A DNA stretch of 64,000 bases, taken from assembly GCF_023016065.1 (NCBI RefSeq), contig NZ_JALKAQ010000007.1, forward strand, positions 1-64,000. Direction: 5' to 3'. The stretch is from Marinobacter sp. S0848L (lineage in GTDB: Bacteria > Pseudomonadota > Gammaproteobacteria > Pseudomonadales > Oleiphilaceae). The notes under the pieces were generated by a model, which saw only the letters and a program-made list of their open reading frames with translations, did no database searches and had not been told where the DNA came from. The translations under genes and the position numbers were made by a program. This document shows, in pieces, positions 1 to 7,109 of this stretch (the first letter of the stretch is position 1; the number at the start of each line of letters is the position of its first letter).

Positions 1-42
1 GGGTCAAAACGAAAATCGTGGATTTTCTGATGGTTTTGACCC
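1..42. repeat. Inverted repeat IR1 (cut by window edge)
   Basis: Positions 1-10 are the exact reverse complement of 33-42. Between them lies a smaller hairpin, GAAAATC-GTG-GATTTTC (11-27). The left arm starts at the window edge, so the true repeat may be longer. Bases 5-28 recur exactly, inverted, at 144-167 inside the next repeat. Confidence 0.75.
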
Positions 43-108
43 CCTACCCCCGACTGACGCCTCCGTACTTCTGAACTGCCTGCAAAGCGGTTCTAAAGAA
101 GTCGAAAA

Positions 109-192
109 GGCCTTTCGGGCTGGGGTGGCCCTCAAAAACTATTAGAAAATCCACGATTTTCGTTTTGGAGGGCCACCCCAGCCCGAAAGGCC
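109..192. repeat. Long inverted repeat IR2
   Basis: Arms 109-133 and 168-192 are perfect 25-base reverse complements around a 34-base centre. The centre carries the same GAAAATC/GATTTTC mini-hairpin as IR1, in opposite orientation. It ends 19 bases after the stop codon of the radical SAM gene, so in RNA it would form a very strong 3' hairpin. The arms are GC-rich while the core is AT-rich. Bases 43-108, between the two repeats, hold nothing I recognise. Confidence 0.85.
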
Positions 193-211
193 GACCACTC
201 CCAAACAAAAC

Positions 212-1183
212 TCAAACAGGCGCCGAACAACTAGCCCCAAACCGATAACAAGAAAAACACCGGTGATGCCGCAACATGATGCGTTCATCCATGCTCTCCG
301 CCAGCGTACCGCCCAGATCGTACTGCGGATCGTCATCCACCAAGGTGCAGGCATACACCCGTACCTGATCGCCTTTCTTCACCAACATGCGCGTATAGGT
401 GCACATGAAGTGAGCGCGGGATTCCGGCGTCGGGTATTTTTCCATGCACCCTTCGGTAATTTCCGGACTGCCATCTTCCGAACCCGGAGCACCTAAATCG
501 GGAAAGGCGGTGAACGCCAGATTTTCAGGAATATCGTGTTCGCGGAAGATAGCCCGGAAGGCCGCTTCCACCTCGGCAGGCACTTCGCCCGGATCGGTCT
601 GGCGGGCAATGGACACTTTGAAGCCCTGCTCGATGAGCCAGCGAATGCCCTCCAGAGCCAGCTCGAAACTGCCGTCGCCGCGGTCTTTGTCGTGCCGGAC
701 GCGGTCGGGGAAATCCAGACTGACGCGGAAGTGAATCGGATAGGGGTTATCCAACAGCGGCAACACCTGATGCCGACGCTTCAACAGCGGCTCCGTGGCG
801 TTGGTCAGGACGAAACAAGGGCGATGCTGGCTGGCGTAGTTGAGGATGTTGACGAAGTCCCGAATCACGAAGGGCTCGCCGCCGGTGAACGAGAACTGCT
901 CCACACCCATCTCGATGGCTTCGTGGATGAACGGTTTTACATCGCTGAGTTTCATACCGGGGATGCGCCCATCACCCGGGTGAGAGCCTTCCAGACAGAA
1001 CGGGCAAGCCAGGTTGCAGGCGGTGCCGGTGTGGATCCATAACTCCTTCAACCGGTCCGCATCGATGTAGCCGCGTGGGTCGCCGTTGCGGGTATGTGTC
1101 CAGCTGTCTCGGGCTCTGGGGGCCAGCAGCTCTACCGCAGGAATGCGTTCACCTTTGGGTGCCTGAGGTTGCATCAGGGGCAT
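212..1183 (-). CDS. Radical SAM enzyme with SPASM-like Cys-rich C-terminus
   Basis: A 323-residue radical SAM protein. The 4Fe-4S motif is CNLACPFC (C56, C60, C63), and GGEP follows at about 101-104, the usual S-adenosylmethionine contact. The C-terminal 65 residues carry further cysteines at about 261, 279, 309, 312 and 319 (CFSC...C), spaced like an auxiliary-cluster (SPASM or twitch) domain. The family knowledge is that such enzymes often modify peptides; the substrate here is unknown. The start has a strong GAGGAG site and lies about 28 bases after a predicted ECF promoter (1219-1245). It is probably co-regulated with the Cys-rich secreted protein at 4808-5251. I do not recognise a specific named subfamily. 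Confidence 0.85.
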   Translation of the reverse strand: MPLMQPQAPKGERIPAVELLAPRARDSWTHTRNGDPRGYIDADRLKELWIHTGTACNLACPFCLEGSHPGDGRIPGMKLSDVKPFIHEAIEMGVEQFSFTGGEPFVIRDFVNILNYASQHRPCFVLTNATEPLLKRRHQVLPLLDNPYPIHFRVSLDFPDRVRHDKDRGDGSFELALEGIRWLIEQGFKVSIARQTDPGEVPAEVEAAFRAIFREHDIPENLAFTAFPDLGAPGSEDGSPEITEGCMEKYPTPESRAHFMCTYTRMLVKKGDQVRVYACTLVDDDPQYDLGGTLAESMDERIMLRHHRCFSCYRFGASCSAPV

Positions 1184-1218
1184 AGTTGCTCCTCGTTTTT
1201 ATAAATTATCTTGAACAC

Positions 1219-1245
1219 AGACCCAGCCGGCTGTGATTTGTTACA
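1219..1245 (-). promoter_or_regulatory. Predicted ECF promoter P1 (radical SAM gene)
   Basis: On the minus strand TGTAAC (1240-1245) is followed after exactly 17 bases by GTCT (1219-1222), extended to GTCTGTG. It lies in the 69-base gap before the radical SAM start. The same spaced motif precedes four other transcription units of this cluster (P2-P5). Confidence 0.75.
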
Positions 1246-1252
1246 CGCACGA

Positions 1253-3409
1253 TCAACGTTTTCCCAGACGCCATGCATGCAGTTTAGACAAGATCGCTAA
1301 AACCCGGTCTGGTGCATGGGCCCGTTTCCATTCACCGGCTGCGTATTTGGCGGATTCGTTCCAGGTCGGGTAGGGGTGGATGGTGCCCAGAATCTTGTTC
1401 AGCCCCAACCCGTGCTTCATGGCAAGGGTAAATTCCGCCAGAATTTCTGCACCACGGGAGCCAACCACTACTGCGCCCAGAATTTTGTCTTTTCCCGGCT
1501 CGGTCAGCACTTTGATAAAGCCTTGGGTTTCACTTTCAGCGATCGCCCGGTCCAAGTCGTCCAAGCCATAACGAGTGACCTCGTAATCGATACCCTGGGT
1601 TTTGGCCTCGGCTTCGCTCAACCCCACCCTTGCCACTTCTGGCGAGGTGAAGGTGACCCACGGCATCACCCGATAATCCACGCTAAAACGCTTGAACTGA
1701 CCGAACACCCCATTCACCGCGGCATACCAGGCTTGGTGAGCGGCGGCGTGTGTAAATTGGTAAGGGCCGGCGACATCGCCGCAGGCAAAGATATTGGGGA
1801 AACGCACGCTCATGTCGTCATCTACCGGTACCGTGCCGTTGGGCAGGGTTTCCACCCCGATTCGCTCCAGATTCAGTCCGCGCGTATTGGCCACCCGGCC
1901 GAGCGCCACCAACACCTGGTCGAAGGGTATACGCACCCGCTCGCCATTGTGATCACAGTAAGCAACCTTTTCTCCGTCTTCCAAACGGAACTCAGTGGCG
2001 GCGTGCTGCAGGCGCACGTCAATACCGTCGGCTTCAAACTGGGCTTTTACCAGCGCCGAAACATCGGCGTCTTCTCGCGCCAGCAGGCGATCCCCGCGCT
2101 CAACTTGCACCACTTGGCTGCCCAACCGGGCAAAGGCGTGGGCCAGCTCCGAGCCAATCGGGCCGCCGCCCAGCACCAACAGGCGTTTCGGTTGTTCCTG
2201 CAGGTCCCAAAGATTGTCCGAGGTCAGCGGGGCCATGGCATCCAGCCCTGGAATCGGTGGCAAGGCTGGCTTGCCACCGGTGGCGATGACAATACTTCGG
2301 GCGGTCAGGCGCTCGGTACGGCCATCGTTGTGGCGCACTTCCAGCTCCCAGGGCGACACAAAACTGGCCTCACCGGCAATGCAGTCTACGCCGAGCTGCT
2401 GATAGCGCTCCGGCGAGTCGTGAGGTTCAACTTGCGCAATGATGGTCTTAACGCGGCTCATGATGGTTTTAAACGATGCCTGCACCGGCACCGACTCCAA
2501 GCCGTAGCAATCGGCATGGCGCAACGTATCGGCCGCTTTGGCACTGCGAATCAACGCTTTGGAGGGAACGCAACCGGTGTTCAGGCAATCGCCCCCCATC
2601 TTGTGCTTTTCGATCAGCGCGACTTTGGCCTTGACCGCCGCACCGATGTAGGCCGAAACCAGCCCCCCGGCGCCGCCGCCAACCACCAGCAAGTTGTAAT
2701 CAAACTGTGTCGGCTTCTGCCAGCCCGCATACACCTTCCGGCTGCGTAAAAACGCCACCAGATACCTCGCCAGCAAAGGAAAAAGCGCAAGCAGGGCAAA
2801 CGACAACAGCAGCTCGCCAGAGAGGATGTCACCGGTGGACTGGATCTGCCCGACCTGGGTGCCGGCATTCACATACACAAAGGTGCCCGGCAACATCGCC
2901 AACCAGCTCACCCACGCGTAGGTCCGCAATTTCATCGCGGTTAAACCCATCGCCAGATTGATCAGGAAAAACGGGAATACGGGCACCAAGCGCAAGGTGG
3001 CCAGATACAAGGCGCCGTCCTTTTCGATGCCTCGGTCGATTTTTTCGACGGTTTGGCGGTAACGGCTACGTAAGGTATCGCGGAGCAGGAAACGCGCGAT
3101 CAAGAACGCCAGCGATGCCCCCACGGTGGAGGCCACAGACACCGCTGCCAGCCCATATAGATTGCCGAAAAACGCACCGCCCGCGAGGGTCATGATGGCC
3201 GCCCCGGGTAATGACAGCGCCGTCACAAAAACATACACCAGTGCATAACCAATCACGGCCGAAAACAGATTCTGATCAATCCAGCCGGCGATCGTCTCCC
3301 GGTGTTTTTGCAGGTTCTCCAGCGTCAGCAGTTGGTGCAGGTCAAAGCCAATGAACACCGCGATCGCGGCCACGATAATCAGAACAAGAAAAAGCTTTTT
3401 TCGACTCAT
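1253..3409 (-). CDS. VTT-domain membrane protein fused to FAD-dependent disulfide oxidoreductase
   Basis: A 718-residue fusion. Residues 1-225 form a hydrophobic VTT/TVP38/DedA-like membrane domain with several helices. From about 238 a class I pyridine nucleotide-disulfide oxidoreductase follows: FAD motif GGGAGG (244-249), redox pair CLNTGC (C275, C280), NAD(P)H motif GGGPIGSE, and a C-terminal HPYPTWNE His-Glu dyad. It resembles mercuric reductase but has no N-terminal GMTCxxC domain and no C-terminal Cys-Cys metal site, so mercury reduction is not supported. The membrane anchor would place NAD(P)H-driven thiol chemistry at the inner face of the membrane. It has its own predicted ECF promoter (3455-3481). 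Similar fusions are annotated in other bacteria; the substrate is unknown. Confidence 0.9.
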   Translation of the reverse strand: MSRKKLFLVLIIVAAIAVFIGFDLHQLLTLENLQKHRETIAGWIDQNLFSAVIGYALVYVFVTALSLPGAAIMTLAGGAFFGNLYGLAAVSVASTVGASLAFLIARFLLRDTLRSRYRQTVEKIDRGIEKDGALYLATLRLVPVFPFFLINLAMGLTAMKLRTYAWVSWLAMLPGTFVYVNAGTQVGQIQSTGDILSGELLLSFALLALFPLLARYLVAFLRSRKVYAGWQKPTQFDYNLLVVGGGAGGLVSAYIGAAVKAKVALIEKHKMGGDCLNTGCVPSKALIRSAKAADTLRHADCYGLESVPVQASFKTIMSRVKTIIAQVEPHDSPERYQQLGVDCIAGEASFVSPWELEVRHNDGRTERLTARSIVIATGGKPALPPIPGLDAMAPLTSDNLWDLQEQPKRLLVLGGGPIGSELAHAFARLGSQVVQVERGDRLLAREDADVSALVKAQFEADGIDVRLQHAATEFRLEDGEKVAYCDHNGERVRIPFDQVLVALGRVANTRGLNLERIGVETLPNGTVPVDDDMSVRFPNIFACGDVAGPYQFTHAAAHQAWYAAVNGVFGQFKRFSVDYRVMPWVTFTSPEVARVGLSEAEAKTQGIDYEVTRYGLDDLDRAIAESETQGFIKVLTEPGKDKILGAVVVGSRGAEILAEFTLAMKHGLGLNKILGTIHPYPTWNESAKYAAGEWKRAHAPDRVLAILSKLHAWRLGKR

Positions 3410-3454
3410 ATGAGCGCCTGTGTGAGCGGTTTGAAAATGACGTTGTACTCACCC

Positions 3455-3481
3455 AGACACCCGTAACCTCTGGATGTTACA
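3455..3481 (-). promoter_or_regulatory. Predicted ECF promoter P2 (VTT-flavoenzyme gene)
   Basis: Minus-strand TGTAAC (3476-3481), 17-base spacer, GTCT (3455-3458). The predicted start of RNA would be about 38 bases before the ATG at 3409. It matches P1, P3 and P5 exactly in the ten fixed bases and the spacing. Confidence 0.75.
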
Positions 3482-3595
3482 CCCAACTTGCCCTAGTCTT
3501 TTTTGTAACTGTTGCACAGTACAGGAACTTTTTCGCGCTCAGAAACACTATAAATTACACCAACAAACGATTGAGCGCTCCCGGGACCCATACTC

Positions 3596-4216
3596 ATGAA
3601 CACAGCGCTTCAGAAAGACGCCGAGCACACGTTGATCGTTGCTCTTCAGCAGGGCGATGCCGCCGCCTATGAAAAAGCCGTTCGAGAATATTCATCCGGC
3701 ATGCTTGCAGTTGCACGCTTCTACATGGATGCCGCCAGCGCTGAAGACATTGTTCAGGATTGCTGGGTTACCGTCATAGACGCCATTGAAAAATTTGAAA
3801 GTCGGTCGGGTTTGAAAACCTGGCTGCACCGGATCGTGGCCAACCGCTGCAAAAACAAACTTCGCTCGAACAAACGCGAAGTGAACACCGACTTCTCGGA
3901 GACTCTCGACCCCGAACTGGCTAATAGGTTCAATGCGTCTCGCCGTTGGCAGCAACCGCCTCGCCTCCGTTTTGATGAGTCCGCCGATGTCCTGCTGGAA
4001 AACGGCGCACTGAGCGATTGCCTGGATAAACACCTGTCAGCGTTACCGGAAAACCAGCGTTCTGCTTTAATGCTGTACGAGGCTCACCAACACAAGTCTG
4101 AAGATGTGTGTAACATTCTGGATGTCAGTGCATCTAACCTGAGAGTGCTGTTACACCGAGCGAGGCAACGCATTTTTCTGATGGTGGAAACGTTTCAGGA
4201 GTCCGGCGAATGTTAA
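3596..4216 (+). CDS. ECF-type RNA polymerase sigma factor
   Basis: A 206-residue sigma-70 family protein with only regions 2 and 4. Region 2 contains DAASAEDIVQDCW and the GLKTWLHRIVANRCKNKLR helix typical of ECF factors. Region 4 contains LPENQRSALMLYE and an HTH ending in SASNLRVLLHRARQR. It overlaps the anti-sigma gene downstream by 7 bases, so the two are translationally linked. It presumably directs polymerase to the TGTAAC-N17-GTCT promoters around it (inference). No such motif lies before its own start; GGAACTT (3524-3530) and TATAAA (3549-3554) are the only promoter-like words seen there. Confidence 0.93.
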   Translation: MNTALQKDAEHTLIVALQQGDAAAYEKAVREYSSGMLAVARFYMDAASAEDIVQDCWVTVIDAIEKFESRSGLKTWLHRIVANRCKNKLRSNKREVNTDFSETLDPELANRFNASRRWQQPPRLRFDESADVLLENGALSDCLDKHLSALPENQRSALMLYEAHQHKSEDVCNILDVSASNLRVLLHRARQRIFLMVETFQESGEC

Positions 4217-4455
4217 TGTGCAAAGATCTGGCGGAGATTGCCAGTGATTACATTGATGGTGAGTTGGCAACTTCGCAAAACCTGGCCATCAGAATGCATT
4301 TGATGATGTGCCGGCATTGCCGCTCCTTCATCGGCAACCTGCGCGTGAGCACGGATCTCATGCAAGCGCATTCATCGGTTGCGCCCGACGAGGCCTTGAT
4401 GCGCAGGATCGATCAACGAATCGCTGAAGCTCTTGCAGCCCGCAAAAAAGACTGA
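4210..4455 (+). CDS. Soluble zinc-finger anti-sigma factor (ZAS, zf-HC2)
   Basis: An 81-residue protein with the zinc-binding pattern H30-x3-C34-x2-C37 plus an upstream Cys at position 4, typical of ZAS anti-sigma factors that hold a partner ECF sigma inactive. No transmembrane segment is seen, so it should sense a cytoplasmic signal. Known soluble ZAS proteins (RsrA, ChrR) respond to thiol oxidation or singlet oxygen through the zinc site; that role here is inference. An AGGAG site lies 8 bases before the ATG, inside the end of the sigma gene. Confidence 0.88.
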   Translation: MLMCKDLAEIASDYIDGELATSQNLAIRMHLMMCRHCRSFIGNLRVSTDLMQAHSSVAPDEALMRRIDQRIAEALAARKKD

Positions 4456-4470
4456 TCGTTTTTCGACCTT

Positions 4471-4854
4471 CTAAATTGCCCTTCTTCTAATCTGGCCGCC
4501 CAGCCCTCCACATCGATGGCGATGCTCCCCGTCAGTTCCAAAGCCCGGTTCGGCACTGCCGGGGAGTGCCGCGTTGCGCAGAAACAGATGGAAGTGGCCG
4601 TGCTCCGGTTGCTCTTCGCGATGGGCGTGATAGTAGTATTGAGAGGCCGTCTCCCGGTCATACACATCGTCTTTCGGGTAATGATCCATTTCGTAGAACG
4701 GGCCTTGATCCCGGAGTACCTCACCAACAATGTTCAAGCCGCCTTTTTTCAGTACGCGGTAGCATTCGCGGATTTCGTCTATAGCCACCAGGCTCGATTG
4801 CAACTGGCTATCGCTCAGCGTTCTCAGTTCGGGAATCCGGATACCGTCGGTCAT
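4471..4854 (-). pseudogene. DUF6969-like protein, probably frameshifted and truncated
   Basis: A 127-residue ORF starting at an excellent ribosome site (AAGGAGG). The first 95 residues include HYPKDDVYDRETASQYYYHA and HGHFHLFLRN, which I recall as typical of the DUF6969 family (memory only). After that the frame turns into low-complexity Arg/Gly residues. The alternative frame, ending at 4413, reads LTGSIAIDVEGWAARL, which fits the next part of that family better, and the expected NRWVT-like end is absent from both. I infer a frameshift plus loss of the 3' end. It overlaps the Cys-rich gene upstream by 47 bases, so both are on one message from promoter P3. Its function is unknown. It could also be a genuine short protein. 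Confidence 0.5.
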
Positions 4855-5251
4855 CGGTGACCTCCTTGGGGCGCTGCTCCCCCCTATTCACGTGGCAACA
4901 GCGCTGTTTCCCACATGTTTTATTTGGCGTGTTCGGTTTGGCACCGCACTTACCCACAGCAGCGCACGGGTTGCAGCCTTTGGGAGCGCAGCTTTTCTTC
5001 ATGGAACAGGGGTTCTTCCAGGCGCACGGATTTTTCGCGCCGCAGGGCTTACACCCTGCTTTGCAACCTGCCTTGCAATGCTGACCAGCCTTACACGTCC
5101 CTTTGCATGGCGAGCAGGGGTCACAGGCCGCAAATGCGAGTCCTCCACCGGCACTCAACAGGGCGGTTATCAAAGCCGCAGGCCACCAGGCAGTATGACG
5201 ATGGGAGCGGGTGTGACGAATGGCGTGTGTTAGAGCGTTTGTTGTGGTCAT
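4808..5251 (-). CDS. Secreted Cys-rich protein (17 cysteines)
   Basis: A 147-residue protein with a basic, His/Arg-rich N-terminus, a hydrophobic stretch and a likely signal peptidase I site after residue 41 (AFA). The mature part starts with Cys 43 and has 17 cysteines within about 80 residues, many in CxxC, CKAGC, KNPC and CNPC units, rich in Lys, Gly and Pro. The pattern suggests metal or thiol binding in the periplasm or outside the cell. The Cys-free, charged last 30 residues overlap the next gene and may be partly accidental. It starts from GGAG 9 bases before the ATG and is read from predicted ECF promoter P3. I know no named family; the function is open. Confidence 0.72.
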   Translation of the reverse strand: MTTTNALTHAIRHTRSHRHTAWWPAALITALLSAGGGLAFAACDPCSPCKGTCKAGQHCKAGCKAGCKPCGAKNPCAWKNPCSMKKSCAPKGCNPCAAVGKCGAKPNTPNKTCGKQRCCHVNRGEQRPKEVTDDRRYPDSRTENAER

Positions 5252-5326
5252 GACGTGTATCTCCGTTCAGGAGTGACGTTGCGGACCCTCATAGCCCGCC
5301 ACCGCTCAGAAGAGCGGTTAACGCTT

Positions 5327-5353
5327 AGACACCTTGGTCATCGGGTTGTTACA
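5327..5353 (-). promoter_or_regulatory. Predicted ECF promoter P3 (Cys-rich gene)
   Basis: Minus-strand TGTAAC (5348-5353), 17-base spacer, GTCTAA with GTCT at 5327-5330. About 68 bases of leader follow, starting near a small hairpin (ACCGCTC/GAGCGGT, 5301-5318). P4 lies back to back 37 bases away on the other strand. Confidence 0.75.
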
Positions 5354-5389
5354 GACTTTCTGATTTGAGCCGGTTATTAAGCGGTAAGC

Positions 5390-5416
5390 CGTAACACAGG
5401 CTTTGCACCAGGGTCT
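5390..5416 (+). promoter_or_regulatory. Predicted ECF promoter P4 (YiiX-like gene)
   Basis: Plus-strand CGTAAC (5390-5395), 17-base spacer, GTCTGTG with GTCT at 5413-5416. One base differs from the TGTAAC of P1, P2, P3 and P5. It supports the ATG at 5456 as the real start of the downstream gene, because the earlier GTG at 5417 would touch the -10 element. Confidence 0.65.
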
Positions 5417-5455
5417 GTGCTACTAATAAACAAAGCATTGTGCTCGGGAGGTTGT

Positions 5456-6235
5456 ATGCTACTGACGTGGTTAACGCGGCGCCTTGCAGCGTATTTATCC
5501 AAAGAGGTCTCGCAGCACTCGGTCCGGACCTCAACCTGGGAAGCTCTGAAAAACACCTTGCAACCCGGTGACGTGTTGTTAGTGGAAGGCAACACCCGGA
5601 TCAGTGTCGCCATCAAATACCTGACACAATCCACCTGGTCCCACGCAGCGCTGTATCTCGGACCTCACGCCGGACTCGGCACTTCTGCGGACGGGCGCCC
5701 CAACACTCTTATTGAGGCCGACCTGGAACAAGGCATCCGGCCGTTGCCACTGTCGTTTTACCGGCATGCTCATACCCGCATCTGCCGCCCGGTAGGGCTC
5801 TCTGACAGCGATATTCACACTTTGACGGAGTACGCCAGACGCCGCATCGGCCAACAATACGACCTGAGAAACGCCTTCGACCTGGCCCGCTATCTGCTCC
5901 CGACCCCTCCGGTACCGAGTCGCCACCGGCATAAGTTGCTGGCGTTCGGTAGCGGCGACCCGACTCGGGCGATCTGCTCCACGTTCTTGGCGGAAGCATT
6001 CCAACACCTTAAATATCCGATTTTGCCTATCGTGGAGTTGCTGCCCGCCGATGACCCGGATTGCATTACCTGCCTTCGGGAACGCTATCGGATCAAACAC
6101 CACTCACTGTTCACGCCGAGAGACTTTGATGCCTCGCCGTACTTTCGCATCGTCAAACCTTCGATCGAGGTGGCCGATTTTGATTACCGGACTCTGGACT
6201 GGGAGGAAGACGAATCAGAGCCGAACTCATTGTAG
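5456..6235 (+). CDS. YiiX/YebB-like permuted papain-fold protein
   Basis: A 259-residue protein from the ATG at 5456, chosen for its GGGAGG site and for promoter P4. The core reads LQPGDVLLVEG, then a His in STWSHAALYLG and a later Cys in AICSTFLAEAF. This His-before-Cys order is that of circularly permuted NlpC/P60 (DUF830, YiiX/YebB) enzymes, thought to act on lipids or amides. An amphipathic N-terminus (LLTWLTRRLAAYL) may touch the membrane; no clear signal peptide is seen. The C-terminus is acidic. It converges with and overlaps the DUF547 gene by 9 bases. Substrate unknown. Confidence 0.8.
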   Translation: MLLTWLTRRLAAYLSKEVSQHSVRTSTWEALKNTLQPGDVLLVEGNTRISVAIKYLTQSTWSHAALYLGPHAGLGTSADGRPNTLIEADLEQGIRPLPLSFYRHAHTRICRPVGLSDSDIHTLTEYARRRIGQQYDLRNAFDLARYLLPTPPVPSRHRHKLLAFGSGDPTRAICSTFLAEAFQHLKYPILPIVELLPADDPDCITCLRERYRIKHHSLFTPRDFDASPYFRIVKPSIEVADFDYRTLDWEEDESEPNSL

Positions 6236-7078
6236 TTCGGGGAAATTATCCGGCCGGTTGAGGGGCCATTCATAGTCGCTGAACCTGAGCCCGCGCGCGC
6301 TCCGGACCTTGTTCGCCTGATCAGATTCGGCCCATTCAAGAACAAAGCCCCGGATGGACCCCGAAGCTTCAACAAAATCGTCTTCGTACCAGTCAAACAA
6401 CTCTGTCACGTATAGCTCACCGGACGTCACTCTGAGGTGGCGCGGGGTATTCAACGCTCTACGGGTATTTTCGGCCAACAAAGCGTCCAGGTTGGTCGCC
6501 GTGTAAACCCGGTTTCTCAGCGGCGGGCATCCGGTGGAGGCGCAATTTACCGCAAAGTGAACCCGAGCATCCTTCCAGCCTTTAGCTTTGTAGTCATCGC
6601 CAAGCAAAATGCCTTTTTCGATACCATCCAGACTCAAATCACGACCACCCACGTTGAATAGTTCACGTTCGAACACCGAATCCACGAAGGGGTTGATTCG
6701 CCCTCCGTAGTCCCACACCGACGACACCAATTGCCCACCCGGCCGGTCCGACAAAATTTTATCGACCATGAAAAAATTATAAGCGTTTATCCAGAAGGCA
6801 ACGGCCTCTTCCCGACCGTTAAGCCGGGCTGGGTCAAATCCGGCCAGAGCCTGACGCTGCTCACGCAGCAAATTGGCGGTGCGGTCGTCCGCCAGCGCAC
6901 CGGAATAGTCGAAGGCCGTCACCAAACCGTTGCCGGGCAACGTTTGTTCGATAACGTACTGGTTCAGTAAGGTTTGGAAAGGGGCATAAACGGTTTCAGA
7001 CACAGCAGCCTGCACCGGCATCACCGCGCACAGCAGCAGGGCAATGAACCACGATGAACACGGAATCGTTACTGGCAT
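6227..7078 (-). CDS. Exported DUF547 protein
   Basis: A 283-residue protein with a signal peptide (hydrophobic WFIALLLCAVMPVQA) and a DUF547 core: FDPARLNGREEAVAFWINAYNFFMV, later VHFAVNCASTGCPPLRNRVYTA and ELFDWYEDDF. The conserved Cys, His, Trp and Asn residues of the family are present; the function is unknown. The ATG at 7078 is preferred over an upstream GTG at 7102 because GGAG sits 8 bases before it and the predicted promoter P5 ends at 7110. DUF547 genes are, as I recall, often found near VTT-flavoenzyme genes, as here. Confidence 0.88.
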   Translation of the reverse strand: MPVTIPCSSWFIALLLCAVMPVQAAVSETVYAPFQTLLNQYVIEQTLPGNGLVTAFDYSGALADDRTANLLREQRQALAGFDPARLNGREEAVAFWINAYNFFMVDKILSDRPGGQLVSSVWDYGGRINPFVDSVFERELFNVGGRDLSLDGIEKGILLGDDYKAKGWKDARVHFAVNCASTGCPPLRNRVYTATNLDALLAENTRRALNTPRHLRVTSGELYVTELFDWYEDDFVEASGSIRGFVLEWAESDQANKVRSARGLRFSDYEWPLNRPDNFPELQ

Positions 7079-7109
7079 AGAGCATCTCCGGGTAGCAACC
7101 ACAGGTTAC

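Noticed and set aside
142-354. 70-codon minus-strand ORF across IR2
   Set aside because: It overlaps the end of the radical SAM gene in another frame and runs through the inverted repeat; its sequence reflects those features.
1316-2749. 477-codon plus-strand ORF opposite the flavoenzyme
   Set aside because: It is antisense to a gene with clear FAD and redox motifs and resembles no protein; GC-rich codons open long antisense frames here.
1253-3409. Mercuric reductase (merA) and mercury resistance
   Set aside because: No metal-binding cysteine pairs at either end and no mer genes nearby.
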